33,905 nt of DNA from Sideroxydans sp. (GCA_020053195.1 JAGVNQ010000188.1:1-33905), one strand, 5' to 3'. Counted from the stretch's first letter, positions 1 to 8,415 are shown. Numbers and translations are program-made. Notes: generated by a model from the letters alone, not told the origin.

Positions 1-62
1 CTTGCTGCGGGGTGCTTTATTATTCAACGGCACACAGGGCCGATAAAAAAGGGGAGTGGCGC

Positions 63-1025
63 ATGAAAATAGGACTGGTGGTTGACTCAAGTTGTGATTT
101 GCCGCGCAGCTTTTTCGAGAACGACGATGTAGAACTGATGCCGACCATGATCAATATGGGCGACCGCTCGTTCGAAGATCTTCGGAACGATGAGCAAACG
201 ATCCAATTCCATGCGGATACGAGGGCCCGGATGAAGCAGAAGAAAGAGATCGAGGTCGAATCGAGCCCGTTCACCAGCAGCGAGATCGAAAAGCTGTTTC
301 TCGAAAAGCTGGTGTGCAAGTACGACCACGTGTTCTGCATTATGGCGACGCACGCGCGCAGCGACATTTACGATCACGCGCTGAAAGCCTCGCGCGCCAT
401 TCTCATCAAATACAAACCGATCCGACGCGAAGCGGGAATCACCGGACACTTTACGCTGGCCGTCGTCAACAGCCGGAACGTTTTCGCCGGAACAGCCGTG
501 CTCGCAGCGGAAGTGGTGCGCATGATCAAAGCGGGCGCAACAGCATCAGTAATCGACTCGCGTATCAGCGAGCTGGTGGACCACACCTACTGCTATCTGG
601 TACCGCCCGACCTGCAACACATTTACAAGCGCGCTTCCCAGCGCGGCGACAGGAGCATCACCTGGACTGGCTTCATGCTCGGCTCGATGCTCGACATCAA
701 ACCCATTCTGCTCGGACACTTGGACAATACCAGCCCGGTAGCCAAGATGCGCCACTTCGATGCGGCCGTTGAAACCATGTTCGCCAATGCCGTGCGCGCA
801 GTGGAGGCGGGCTTGCTGGCTCCGGCGATATGCATGGGCTACGGCGGCGATCCGGCGGAGGTGCAGCGTCTGCCCGGATTTTCGCGCTTGAAAGCGGCGG
901 CCGCAAAGGCCGACATTGCACTGCATATCGCGCCGATGAGTATTTCCGGCGGCGTGCATACCGGCCCCGGCTGCATCACCGTCGCCTTCATTTCCGACAA
1001 ACACGATTTCGAAGAAAAAGTGTAA
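63..1025 (+). CDS. DegV family (fatty-acid-binding) protein
   Basis: The protein is about 320 residues and opens with MKIGLVVDSSCDLP, the DegV signature (family: D-S-x-x-D-L-P). DegV proteins bind a fatty acid and, in Firmicutes, act as FakB partners of a FakA kinase; no FakA-like gene is in this window, so its role here is open. The open frame begins at a GTG at 12, but the ATG at 63 is preferred: it has GGGGAG six bases upstream and starts exactly at the family motif. The C-terminal part (GPGCITVAFI) also fits DegV. It stands alone, with a copy of the 80-bp dispersed repeat just after its stop. Family assignment is firm, function is not. Confidence 0.85.
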   Translation: MKIGLVVDSSCDLPRSFFENDDVELMPTMINMGDRSFEDLRNDEQTIQFHADTRARMKQKKEIEVESSPFTSSEIEKLFLEKLVCKYDHVFCIMATHARSDIYDHALKASRAILIKYKPIRREAGITGHFTLAVVNSRNVFAGTAVLAAEVVRMIKAGATASVIDSRISELVDHTYCYLVPPDLQHIYKRASQRGDRSITWTGFMLGSMLDIKPILLGHLDNTSPVAKMRHFDAAVETMFANAVRAVEAGLLAPAICMGYGGDPAEVQRLPGFSRLKAAAAKADIALHIAPMSISGGVHTGPGCITVAFISDKHDFEEKV

Positions 1026-1038
1026 TTTGAACCGGCCA

Positions 1039-1118
1039 CTGCCCCGAGATGCCCGCCAATAGGCGATCTACACACATCATCGCGTGAAGATGCCCGTATT
1101 TCCTGCCTTGCGGGGCAG
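1039..1118 (+). repeat. 80-bp dispersed inverted-repeat element, copy A
   Basis: First of four copies (others near 6490-6558, 7171-7250 and 8392-8471). The core CCAATAGGCGATCTAC is followed by a variable hexamer, then GTGAAGATGCCCG and the right end CTTGCGGGGCAG. The left end begins CTGCCCCG, partly matching the inverse of the right end. It lies in the spacer between the DegV and TSUP genes, so it does not interrupt a gene. No transposase is linked to it. Confidence 0.8.
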
Positions 1119-1167
1119 AGGGCATTGCAAAATCGACAGTCAGCCGCAATAACACTCCGAACCCGCC

Positions 1168-1929
1168 ATGCTCGACCTTTCCCTCCTGTTCGCATTTGCC
1201 TTCTGCGCGGGCATGGTCGATGCCGTGGTCGGCGGGGGCGGGCTGATCCAGATTCCCGCGCTGATTAACGCGTTTCCCAACGCGCCTGCCGCCACTTTGT
1301 TCGGTACCAACAAGCTGGCCTCGGTCTGCGGCACTGCCGTCGCGGCGCGCACCTACATCGGACGCGTGCAGCTTCCCTGGCGGGTGGTGCTGCCCGCAGC
1401 GGCCAGCGCTTTTGCCATGTCCTTCATGGGTGCTGCCGCCGTGTCGCTGGTGCCGCAAAGCTGGCTGCGCCCGGTGGTGCTGGTGCTGGTCGTCACCATG
1501 GCGTTTTACATTTTTCACAAAAAAGATTTCGGCACCATGCGCCGCGCCCAACATTTCGGCACAAGAGAACTGATACTGTCCGTGCTGATCGGCGGCGGCA
1601 TCGGTTTTTACGACGGCCTGTTCGGGCCGGGCACCGGCAGCTTCTTGATTTTTCTGTTCGTGCGTTACTTCGCCTTCGACTTCCTGCAAGCCTCGGCTGC
1701 GGCCAAATTCGTCAACATCGCCACCAACCTCGCCGCGCTGCTGTTCTTCATCCCCAGCGGCAACGTGCTCTACACCGTCGCCATTCCCATGATTCTGTTC
1801 AACATGCTCGGCTCCTTCACCGGCACCTGGGTCGCGCTGAAACGCGGAGCCGGATTCGTGCGCGTCCTGTTTCTGTGTCTGCTCGTATTGCTGATTTTCA
1901 AGCTCGCCTATGACATGGTGGTCGCGTGA
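1168..1929 (+). CDS. TSUP (TauE/SafE-type) membrane permease
   Basis: This 253-residue protein is almost entirely hydrophobic, with about eight membrane segments. It has the family's glycine-rich N-terminal stretch (GMVDAVVGGGGLIQIPAL, residues ~15-32), the FGTNKLAS motif (~residues 48-56) and the repeat of that motif in the second half (GFYDGLFGPGTGSFLIF, ~residues 147-163). Proteins of this family export or import sulfite, sulfonates or other small organic anions across the inner membrane; the substrate cannot be read from the sequence. Its stop overlaps the GTG start of the next gene (GTGA at 1926-1929), so the two are probably co-transcribed. Confidence 0.88.
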   Translation: MLDLSLLFAFAFCAGMVDAVVGGGGLIQIPALINAFPNAPAATLFGTNKLASVCGTAVAARTYIGRVQLPWRVVLPAAASAFAMSFMGAAAVSLVPQSWLRPVVLVLVVTMAFYIFHKKDFGTMRRAQHFGTRELILSVLIGGGIGFYDGLFGPGTGSFLIFLFVRYFAFDFLQASAAAKFVNIATNLAALLFFIPSGNVLYTVAIPMILFNMLGSFTGTWVALKRGAGFVRVLFLCLLVLLIFKLAYDMVVA

Positions 1930-2906
1930 ACAAGTTGCCGATGCCTTCCTCCATGATTTCGTACCAAGCCCCGCGCTGGTTGCCCGGCGGTCACGCGCAG
2001 ACCATTTATCCGCTGCTGATTAAAGGCAACGTTCCGGCATATCGGCGCGAACGCTGGGATACACCGGACGGGGATTTCATTGATCTCGACTGGGTTGACG
2101 GCGCAGCTGATGCGCCGCTCGTCGTGCTTTTTCACGGCCTCGAAGGAAGCTCATCCAGCCATTACGCGATTTCCTTGATGCACAGCGTAAAGCAGCAAAT
2201 GTGGTGCGGCGTTGTCGTGCATTTTCGCGGTTGTTCCGGTGAGCCCAATCGTTTGCCGCGCGCTTATCATTCCGGCGACACCGAAGAAATCGACTGGATA
2301 TTGCGCCGCTTGCGTGTGCGTTTTTCGCAGCGCTTTATCTTTGCCGCCGGTGTATCGCTGGGCGGCAACGCGCTGCTGAAATGGTTGGGAGAACAGGGCA
2401 GCGCAGCGGCAGCGGTCATCACCGCCGCTGCTGCCGTGTGTGCGCCACTCGACCTCACCGCCAGCGGCCATCAGCTCGGGCGCGGTTTCAACCGCATATA
2501 TTCGCAACGCTTTCTGCGCACCATGAAGCGCAACGCGACGTTAAAACTGGCGCGCTTTCCCGGCTGTATTGACGAGCAAAGAATGCTCGCGGCACGTTCG
2601 CTATATGAATTCGACGATGTGTTCACCGCGCCGCTGCACGGTTTTCTTGGCGTGGAAGATTACTGGCGGCGAGCTTCATCCAAACCGCTGCTGGGTTCAA
2701 TCAGCCTGCCGACATTGCTCCTGAATTCGCGCAACGACCCGTTCCTGTTGCCTTCCGTATTGCCGCACGCATCCGAAGTGGCGCGCGCCGTCACGCTGGA
2801 ACTACCCGATGAAGGCGGCCATGTCGGCTTCGTTACGGGTCGATTACCGGGACAAATCAGTTGGCTGTCGCAGCGACTGCTGCACTATTTCAGCGCGGGG
2901 GTGTAG
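1926..2906 (+). CDS. YheT-type alpha/beta hydrolase
   Basis: The 326-residue protein matches the COG0429/YheT family of alpha/beta-fold hydrolases. The nucleophile elbow GVSLGGN is at about residue 141 (Ser ~143). The family N-terminus APRWLPGGHAQTIYP is present, the oxyanion region is VLFHGLEGSSSSHY, and the catalytic His lies in EGGHVGF near residue 298. The physiological substrate is unknown; relatives are esterase-like cytosolic enzymes. The GTG at 1926 overlaps the stop of the TSUP gene. An ATG at 1941 is an alternative start that removes five residues and leaves the conserved region intact. Confidence 0.88.
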   Translation: MNKLPMPSSMISYQAPRWLPGGHAQTIYPLLIKGNVPAYRRERWDTPDGDFIDLDWVDGAADAPLVVLFHGLEGSSSSHYAISLMHSVKQQMWCGVVVHFRGCSGEPNRLPRAYHSGDTEEIDWILRRLRVRFSQRFIFAAGVSLGGNALLKWLGEQGSAAAAVITAAAAVCAPLDLTASGHQLGRGFNRIYSQRFLRTMKRNATLKLARFPGCIDEQRMLAARSLYEFDDVFTAPLHGFLGVEDYWRRASSKPLLGSISLPTLLLNSRNDPFLLPSVLPHASEVARAVTLELPDEGGHVGFVTGRLPGQISWLSQRLLHYFSAGV

Positions 2907-2928
2907 CAAACAGTAGAGGGGCTTGTAG

Positions 2929-2946
2929 GTGCGAATTCATTCGCAC
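2929..2946. repeat. REP-like palindrome
   Basis: GTGCGAAT and ATTCGCAC form a perfect 8-bp stem with a two-base loop (TC), preceded by TTGTAG. It resembles the short REP palindromes of proteobacteria. It is in the spacer after the YheT gene and may serve as its transcript end, although there is no T-run. Confidence 0.6.
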
Positions 2947-2976
2947 GAAATCTGATCTCCCCTGCGACACAGCGCG

Positions 2977-3033
2977 TTATTAACCTTGGAAAGTCACGGG
3001 CTTTGCTGTTAAATACCACGGGTGAAAGCGGGA
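2977..3033 (+). repeat. ~55-bp dispersed repeat 'S', copy 1
   Basis: TTATTAACCTTGGAAAGTC and then GGCTTTGCTGTTAAATA and GGGTGAAAGCGGGA match, with scattered differences, positions 7317-7370 and 8537-8592. All three copies lie upstream of an accessory gene on the same strand. TTGGAA (2986) and TAAATA (3010), 18 bases apart, could be a weak promoter. Confidence 0.7.
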
Positions 3034-3136
3034 GAAACAGAGAGACAAAAAATAATTGTCTCCAGATATTCGAGCATCAAGGAGGGCGGCCCGGGAAGTT
3101 TTTTCCGGGGTAATTCATTTAGATTAGGAGATCAAA

Positions 3137-4273
3137 ATGGAACAGACCGACCAACTGCTGCACCACATTTCTACCGCCGAGGGCAACACCACTCAAATCG
3201 AATCCGATGTCAAAGCGCTGGACACCGAACTAAATACCATTCATGACGATCTGGCCGTTTCTAAAACGGTGAATGACTCCTTGCATTTATTGGATGATTC
3301 GCTGACCACGGCATCGCAATTGCTGGCCGCCGTAGCGGCCATTCCCTCCATCAGTCAAAGCGCTTCAGACTTGAAAAAGGTTGTGGACGCATATCACACG
3401 CCTATCCAACAGGCGGTAAAAGATTCGGATGCTGTGGAAAAAATTGTTGCGCCGATTCGGATCAAAATCGAGCAATTGGAACCAAAGGTGGCGATACTCG
3501 ACAAGACGCTGCTGGTTGTGATGCTGGCGGAAGCCCAGTTCATCAACACCTTGGGCAGTGCCGAACAATGTATCAATTCGCTTCCCGATTCCGACATCAA
3601 AACCAAACTCGACCAACAAATGGATGCTGCTTCAAGCAGCATCGACCCCGCAGTTCTAAAATTTGACGGCGTGCAGGTCGCTATTTTGACCACCCTGGAC
3701 AAGGCGAAACAACTTGCGGATCAGATTAAAACCTGGGCGGAAAATCTGCTTGATCTAAACCTTCGGATTAACTCGGTAATCAATATTCTGAAACCGTTGA
3801 TCGACGCACTTCAAGCCGTGGCCGATGCGTTCAAACAAACCATCCGCGTACCTTACGGCGGTTACCCGAAGACTTGTTACAAAAAAGTTTTCGGCCATAA
3901 GATTCCGTATCCTTGCGGCTGGGTCACCGTGTATTACTCCTTCACCATCCAACAGATTCTCGACGGTGCGACCGGCATGATAAAACCCATCGTGGATTTG
4001 CTCGAAGCTGGCATGAATGAAGTCCTGAAACCCTTGTTGAGAAATCTGGGGTTGGATAGTTTCACCCTTCCAGCCATCCCCGGCTTGGACGTGCTCACAC
4101 AACTCACGAGCAAACTCCAAGACACTTTTGATTCGATTGCCGCAACGCTTGAAGCATTGATAAACCAGCAAACAGATTTCAACACCTTCATGGCGGAACT
4201 TAAAAAAATCCTCGATGCCATGAGCGAAATCAATATTCAATGCCAACTCAATACACCGGGGCAAAAGTCTTGA
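3137..4273 (+). CDS. helical protein of unknown function, 378 aa
   Basis: I do not recognise this family. The ATG at 3137 has AGGAG at 3126-3130. The protein has no signal peptide and is nearly all heptad-like helix: residues 1-230 and 265-378 are rich in Leu/Ile/Asp/Lys, with predicted coiled coils. Between them is a short segment unlike the rest (~residues 233-268: VPYGGYPKTCYKKVFGHKIPYPCGWVTVYYSF) with paired cysteines, aromatics and likely beta strands. A long helical bundle with a small beta tongue recalls alpha-pore-forming toxins of the ClyA/XaxA type, but no motif proves this. It could equally be a structural or phage-derived helical protein. It stands alone, headed by repeat S, in the accessory zone. 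Confidence 0.75.
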   Translation: MEQTDQLLHHISTAEGNTTQIESDVKALDTELNTIHDDLAVSKTVNDSLHLLDDSLTTASQLLAAVAAIPSISQSASDLKKVVDAYHTPIQQAVKDSDAVEKIVAPIRIKIEQLEPKVAILDKTLLVVMLAEAQFINTLGSAEQCINSLPDSDIKTKLDQQMDAASSSIDPAVLKFDGVQVAILTTLDKAKQLADQIKTWAENLLDLNLRINSVINILKPLIDALQAVADAFKQTIRVPYGGYPKTCYKKVFGHKIPYPCGWVTVYYSFTIQQILDGATGMIKPIVDLLEAGMNEVLKPLLRNLGLDSFTLPAIPGLDVLTQLTSKLQDTFDSIAATLEALINQQTDFNTFMAELKKILDAMSEINIQCQLNTPGQKS

Positions 4274-4378
4274 TGAGGCAAGGCAAAATCAATGAGGTAA
4301 TTCCCCGGCTCTGCCGGGGGACTCAATAAGGTTTGACCGTGTGATAAGGCCGCCCAATGTTGGGTGATACATACTTCA

Positions 4379-4487
4379 TTCCCTCCCCTTCAAGGGGAGG
4401 GTTAGGGTGGGGATGGGGTGTAGAGCTGCGGTTGCGCATAAATCAACCCCGCCCCCATCCCAACCTTCCCCCGGAAGGGGAAGGAGC
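4379..4487. repeat. GC-rich double-hairpin palindromic element
   Basis: The left hairpin CCTCCCCTT-C-AAGGGGAGG (4382-4400) and right hairpin CCTTCCCC-CGGAA-GGGGAAGG (4464-4484) are joined by arms that are themselves roughly inverted (GGTTAGGGTGGGGATGGGG against the complement of CCCCGCCCCCATCCCAACC). The same architecture is found inside tex at about 11924-12014, and a single-hairpin relative lies at 6603-6628. It behaves like a non-autonomous, MITE-like repeat. Confidence 0.75.
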
Positions 4488-4682
4488 AAAATTGCAGCCT
4501 GACAGCCTTGGTCGGTGTTGATTGCACCATGACATTTGGAAAGGGACAGAAAATTCAAAGTTACACGTTGTTTAAAGTCGCCTTTTGGGATGGGTAAATC
4601 CCACGCCTTTAAGCGGCAGTTTTGGTTTTTGTTATTCGCAACTGCTCTATGAGCATTACAGCTGGTTTTGACTTTGACTTAA

Positions 4683-4750
4683 GCCGACCGAAGGTCGGCA
4701 CAAGTACCGGCTTGAGCCGTAATCTTAAGCCCTCGCCTTTAGGCGAGGGT
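4683..4750. mobile_element. possible IS200/IS605-type right-end remnant
   Basis: Two imperfectly spaced hairpins, CCGACC-GAA-GGTCGG (4683-4697) and CCCTCGCCT-TT-AGGCGAGGG (4731-4750), are separated by ~33 bases and followed by TCGTTAACT. Subterminal hairpins of this kind mark the right ends of IS200/IS605 elements, where the guide (omega) RNA of tnpB also lies. No tnpA or tnpB reading frame is left upstream, so at most it is a decayed or solo end. This is inference from shape and general resemblance. Confidence 0.35.
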
Positions 4751-4807
4751 CGTTAACTCTGCGCGAACCTGTGTAATCTGCGGGCAACTGTTTGTTAGGA
4801 TTTGGTT

Positions 4808-6094
4808 TCAAACGCAAGCAGGACACACAGCCAGTTCGTCCCATTCCGTCGTATATCGTTTCGACACATTCTCCCGGCGCATCGCCCAAGGTTTATCCGT
4901 GCCTTCGCCCAATAATTTGAGCGTGCCGCTGCCCATGCGGCGGTTGATGCGATCCAGCGTTTGCATTAGCGCGTGTGATTTTTGCTGCGCCGCCACATCA
5001 TCGAACAAGGTGCGCGGCTTGGCAGAGCGGGGGATGATTTCGGTCAGCATCACGCCGGCTTTTTGATAGGCAAAGCCCGCGCGGTAAATCTGGCGCAGCC
5101 CGTGCAGCGCCGCATGGCATAGCAGTCGCGTGTCGTCGGTTGGTTCGAGCAAAGGCATTAGTCTGGCTTGCTGGTATTGCGGGTCGCGCTCTTTGTGCGG
5201 GTTGGTGCGGATATACACCTGAATGCCGCTGGCCAACGAATGTTGCTGGCGCAATTTTTCTGCCGCGCGGCTAACGTAGGCGACCACCGCTTGTTCCAAA
5301 TCGGGCAGCAGCGAAGTCAAGGTGCCGAACGAGCGCGAGCAGATGATTTGCTGCTTGTCGGGCACCATATCATCCAGTTCCAGACAAGCCACGCCGTTCA
5401 GCTCTTCCACGATGCGCTCCTGCACCACGCTGAACTTTTCGCGCAGGCGTTTGGCGGGCGTGCGTTTCAGATCGAGCACGGAGTGGATGCCCATCTCGTT
5501 CAACTTGTCCACGCTGCGCTTGCCCACGCCCCACACTTCACCCACCGCGATGGTGGCGAATAGATCGTCCAGTTCCTTTTCAGCGAGCGCATTGAAGTCG
5601 CACACGCTGCCGAAGCGGACATTTTTCTTGGCGACATGGTTGGCGAGCTTGGCTAAAGTTTTGCTGGGCGCGATACCCACGCACACCGGAATGCCGACGC
5701 AGCGGCGGATAGTCTCGCGTATCTGCTGCGCGTATTGCGTGTGGTCGGTGTGGATGCCAGTCAGGTTGAGGAAGGATTCGTCAATCGAGTACACCTCCAG
5801 TTCCGGGCTGAACTGCGCCAGTAGCGACATCACGCGGTTGGAGAGGTCGGCATACAAGCTGTAATTGGAAGAGAAGGCGACGATGCCGTGGCGCTTGGCC
5901 AGGTCTTTCATCTGATACCAAGGCACGGCCATTTTCAGCCCCAGGTCTTTCACCTCCTGCGAACGCGACACCACGCAGCCGTCGTTGTTGGACAGCACCA
6001 CCACGGGGCGGCCTTCCAGTTTGGGCTGGAACACACGCTCGCAGGAAACGTAGAAATTGTTGCAATCTATCAGAGCGATGGCTCGTTGGTTCAT
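4808..6094 (-). CDS. umuC: UmuC, Y-family translesion polymerase subunit
   Basis: The 428-residue protein (E. coli UmuC is 422) has the Y-family polymerase core: [16 protein letters not shown] at the N-terminus carrying the first metal-binding Asp, [10 protein letters not shown] (~residues 36-45), and [10 protein letters not shown] (~residues 98-107) with the catalytic Asp-Glu pair. The HhH region ([21 protein letters not shown]) and the UmuC C-terminus follow. UmuC with UmuD'2 forms polymerase V in the SOS response. No umuD lies on either side, which is unusual because the two are normally one operon. A 17-bp inverted repeat sits directly against the start codon. No LexA box was seen. Confidence 0.93.
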   Translation of the reverse strand: MNQRAIALIDCNNFYVSCERVFQPKLEGRPVVVLSNNDGCVVSRSQEVKDLGLKMAVPWYQMKDLAKRHGIVAFSSNYSLYADLSNRVMSLLAQFSPELEVYSIDESFLNLTGIHTDHTQYAQQIRETIRRCVGIPVCVGIAPSKTLAKLANHVAKKNVRFGSVCDFNALAEKELDDLFATIAVGEVWGVGKRSVDKLNEMGIHSVLDLKRTPAKRLREKFSVVQERIVEELNGVACLELDDMVPDKQQIICSRSFGTLTSLLPDLEQAVVAYVSRAAEKLRQQHSLASGIQVYIRTNPHKERDPQYQQARLMPLLEPTDDTRLLCHAALHGLRQIYRAGFAYQKAGVMLTEIIPRSAKPRTLFDDVAAQQKSHALMQTLDRINRRMGSGTLKLLGEGTDKPWAMRRENVSKRYTTEWDELAVCPACV

Positions 6095-6095
6095 T

Positions 6096-6112
6096 CTAAC
6101 AACCTTTGTTAG
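6096..6112 (-). promoter_or_regulatory. inverted repeat over the umuC ribosome-binding site
   Basis: CTAACAA-CCT-TTGTTAG is a perfect 7-bp inverted repeat with a 3-base centre, ending one base from the umuC start codon (6094). On the coding strand the likely Shine-Dalgarno (AAAGG) lies in the centre of it. It could be a repressor site or an RNA hairpin that hides the ribosome-binding site. Confidence 0.5.
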
Positions 6113-6489
6113 TTACGGATGTACGCGGATTTGCACTGCTAATCATGGCCACAATGAACCCCCTAAAAATCTTGGTTGGTGGGGTTTGTTCATCTCTTTT
6201 CCTCTGCGTGCTCGTGCAGACACACATTCTCTCAAATCGCGTCAACGATGAGTTGGTCAGAGTGCAAATATTGGGAATTACTATAACCTAGCGTAAGCAG
6301 CAGAAAGATATTGAATGGGCAAAGGCAACCCAAACATGGTCAACCTCGCGGCTATCTTCGATGCGATGCGCACCAATTTAAAGGTTGGACATGAAGTTCG
6401 TGCTGTAGAAGCGGCATGGCAAATCTATTCGCCCCCCGCAAAAGGGCGGCGCAGTTATAAAGCCGACAAGTTTGCAACAACCATGCTTA

Positions 6490-6558
6490 CGCCCACCAAT
6501 AGGCGATCTACGTGTTGCACCGCGTGAAGATGCCCGTATTTCCTGCCTTGCGGGGCAG
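6490..6558 (+). repeat. 80-bp dispersed element, copy B (left end degraded)
   Basis: CCAATAGGCGATCTAC (6496-6511), CGCGTGAAGATGCCCG and the right end CTTGCGGGGCAG (6547-6558) match the other copies. The left terminal repeat is not recognisable. Confidence 0.75.
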
Positions 6559-6602
6559 GGGGTATTATTGATTTGGCACGAATTAAGTTTAGTCGAGGAA
6601 AG

Positions 6603-6628
6603 CCCCTCGCCCGCTGGCGGGAGAGGGG
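6603..6628. repeat. single GC-rich hairpin, MITE-like half element
   Basis: CCCCTCGCCCGC-TG-GCGGGAGAGGGG forms a 12-bp stem with one mismatch, followed by ATTGGGGAGAGGGTGGGGG. It matches half of the element at 4379-4487. Confidence 0.55.
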
Positions 6629-6701
6629 ATTGGGGAGAGGGTGGGGGAATTGAAGCCAAAACAAATGGGCGCACGCTTTATCGGAAAGGCAAAGGTTAAT
6701 C

Positions 6702-7129
6702 ATGCGCACAGCACCCACACACATTGATATGAATGCCCTTCAATCTTCGTGGCAGGCGTTCGACACGATGGCGCAACTGCGCCCCATCCAGGATGAGAAG
6801 CGCTACGAGCGCATGACGGCGCTGATGAATTCTTTGCTGGATGCTGCGGGCGATGACGAAGACCATCCGCTGTCCGGCTTGCTGGATTTGGTGGGCGACA
6901 TGGTTGCCAAATACGAGCAAGAACATCACGCCATCGAACCCGCCGCACCCAAGACGCACTGCGTTTTTTGATGGAAGCTCGCGGCTTGAAACAGGACGAT
7001 TTATCCGCCATCGTGTCGCAGAGCAACCTGTCCGCGATTCTGGCGGGAAAAAGAAAAATCAACTCGGCACTGGCGGGCAAGCTGGGCAAATTTTTCGGCG
7101 TAAGCCCCGCGCTGTTTGTGCCACGCTAA
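6702..7129 (+). pseudogene. HigA-type antitoxin, frameshifted
   Basis: The N-terminal part (6702 to ~6950) reads LRPIQDEKRYERMTALMNSLLD ... YEQEHHAIEPA, the N-terminal domain of the COG5499 HigA antitoxins. That frame then stops at 6971. A shift to the frame one base back, at about 6940-6955, continues as DALRFLMEARGLKQDDLSAI and then SNLSAILAGKRKINSALAGKLGKFFGVSPALFVPR to a TAA at 7127. This is the family's Cro/C1-type helix-turn-helix. A single-base deletion, or a sequencing error, therefore separates the two halves. No HigB-type toxin gene is seen on either side, so this is probably a relic. The two halves together would be about 140 residues, near the usual length. Confidence 0.8.
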
Positions 7130-7170
7130 AACCAGTTTATTTTTTCACCCCATTGATTCCGCATACCCAA

Positions 7171-7370
7171 CTGCCCCGCAAGCCGCGCCAATAGGCGATC
7201 TACGTGATGCACTGCGTGAAGATGCCCGGATTCCCTGCCTTGCGGGGCAGGTGGCATAGAGAAAGAGACCACAAATCACAACAGCACCGCAGCGCGCAAA
7301 GCGACAGGTCTATATATTATTGAGCGTGGAAAGTTGCTGGCTTTGCTGTTAGATTGCGCGGGCGAAAGCG
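7171..7370 (+). repeat. 200-bp left direct repeat flanking RhuM gene (element copy C plus S copy 2)
   Basis: It starts with a complete 80-bp element (7171-7250) whose ends CTGCCCCGCAAG and CTTGCGGGGCAG are perfect 12-bp inverted repeats. It continues through GCAAAGCGACAGGTCTATATATT into repeat S (7317-7370, with GGCTTTGCTGTTAGATTG). The same composite follows the RhuM gene at 8392-8592, clearly homologous over its whole length by eye. Confidence 0.8.
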
Positions 7371-7419
7371 ACCCCATTCGCCCGACACTGATGACTGCTT
7401 CTAATCCCGAGACACTCCG

Positions 7420-8415
7420 ATGACCGAACCGCAGCAATTTCTGATCTACCAAAGCGAAGACGGCGCTACCCGCATTGACGTGATGCTGGAAGCGGAAACC
7501 CTTTGGCTTAACCAGAAGCAATTGACCGAATTGTTTGGCAAGGCCAAGGGGACGATCAGCGAGCACATCAAGCACATTTTTGAGGATGGAGAACTAACCC
7601 CTGCTGCAACTGTTCGGTTATTCCGAACAGTTCAAACCGAAGGCGGGCGCGATGTGACCCGCGAGGTTGAACACTACAATCTGGACATGGTGCTGGCGCT
7701 GGGCTTCCGGGTGCGCAGCCCGGTCGGTGTGCGCTTCCGCCAGTGGGCTAACGACAAGCTGAAAGAATACATCGTCAAAGGTTTTGTGCTGGACGACGCG
7801 CGTTTGAAAAATCCCGGCAAAGGTCGAGATTACTTCGATGAACTCACGCGCCGCCTGCAAGACATCCGTACCAGCGAACGGCGCTTTTACCAAAAGATCA
7901 CCGACATCTATTCCACCAGCGTGGACTACGATGCCAGCCACGCGCTCACCCAAACCTTCTTTGCCACCGTGCAAAACAAAGTGCATTTCGCCATCCACGG
8001 ACAAACTGCCGCCGAACTCATCGCCACCCGCGCCGACAGCAGCCAACCCAACATGGGGTTGACCACATGGGACGGAGCGCGCATCCGCAAAGCAGACGTG
8101 AGCATCGCCAAGAATTACCTGAACGAGGACGAGTTGCGCGCCCTCAACAATCTGGCCGAACAATATCTGATCTTTGCCGAAGGCCAAGCGACGCGGCGCA
8201 TCGCCATGACCATGCAGGACTGGATCAACAAACTGGAAGGCTTCCTGACACTGAATGACCGCGAGATTTTGCAAGGCGCGGGCAAAGTATCGGCAGAACT
8301 TGCCAAGTCACACGCCGAGCAGGAGTTCGACAAATTCCGCGTACTGGACGACCAACACTTTGAATCGGACTTCGACCGCATGCTGAAGCAACTGCCCGGC
8401 AAGCCGCGTCAATAG
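7420..8415 (+). CDS. RhuM-family protein
   Basis: This 331-residue protein matches the virulence RhuM family (COG3943). It has the N-terminal IYQSEDGATRIDVMLEAETLWLNQKQLTELFGKAKGTISEHIKHIFEDGEL, which looks like a helix-turn-helix, then HYNLDMVLALGFRVRSPVGVRFRQWANDKLKEYIVKGFVLDDARLK (~residues 86-131). The family was named from a Salmonella pathogenicity island gene; its biochemical role is unsettled and it recurs in mobile and defence-rich regions. The last seven residues (from LPGKPRQ) and the stop codon are encoded inside the 80-bp repeat copy D, so the native C-terminus may have been replaced. The start has only a weak ribosome-binding site. Direct repeats on both sides suggest a cassette. 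Confidence 0.88.
   Translation: MTEPQQFLIYQSEDGATRIDVMLEAETLWLNQKQLTELFGKAKGTISEHIKHIFEDGELTPAATVRLFRTVQTEGGRDVTREVEHYNLDMVLALGFRVRSPVGVRFRQWANDKLKEYIVKGFVLDDARLKNPGKGRDYFDELTRRLQDIRTSERRFYQKITDIYSTSVDYDASHALTQTFFATVQNKVHFAIHGQTAAELIATRADSSQPNMGLTTWDGARIRKADVSIAKNYLNEDELRALNNLAEQYLIFAEGQATRRIAMTMQDWINKLEGFLTLNDREILQGAGKVSAELAKSHAEQEFDKFRVLDDQHFESDFDRMLKQLPGKPRQ

Larger units (their letters stand above)
4274..4807. other. repeat-filled spacer with no gene
   Basis: There is no convincing gene in these 534 bases. From left to right they hold a hairpin CCCCGGC-TCT-GCCGGGG (4303-4319), a two-hairpin GC-rich palindromic element (4379-4487), a run with GGGATGGGTAAATCCC (~4586-4601), and the paired hairpins CCGACCGAAGGTCGG and CCCTCGCCTTTAGGCGAGGG (4683-4750) that resemble an IS200/IS605 right end. 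The 60-residue minus-strand frame here is only the translated repeat. Confidence 0.7.
6113..6701. other. umuC-higA spacer, no convincing gene
   Basis: About 590 bases without a gene I can defend. The first ~370 bases show no clear feature; two short plus-strand frames (6106-6291 and 6315-6527) lack good start signals or family motifs, and the second runs into repeat copy B. The rest holds the 80-bp repeat copy B (6490-6558) and a GC-rich hairpin at 6603-6628. Confidence 0.55.

Noticed and set aside
6095-6310. LexA box or umuD relic upstream of umuC
   Set aside because: No CTGT-N8-ACAG match and no UmuD-like translation in any minus-strand frame.
6106-6527. Two short plus-strand frames (61 and 70 residues) as small genes
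   Set aside because: No family motif and no strong ribosome-binding site; the second ends inside the dispersed repeat, so it is probably chance.
6935-6960. Programmed -1 frameshift in the antitoxin gene
   Set aside because: No X-XXY-YYZ heptamer in the reading frame and no clear downstream stem; a deletion or sequencing error is simpler.
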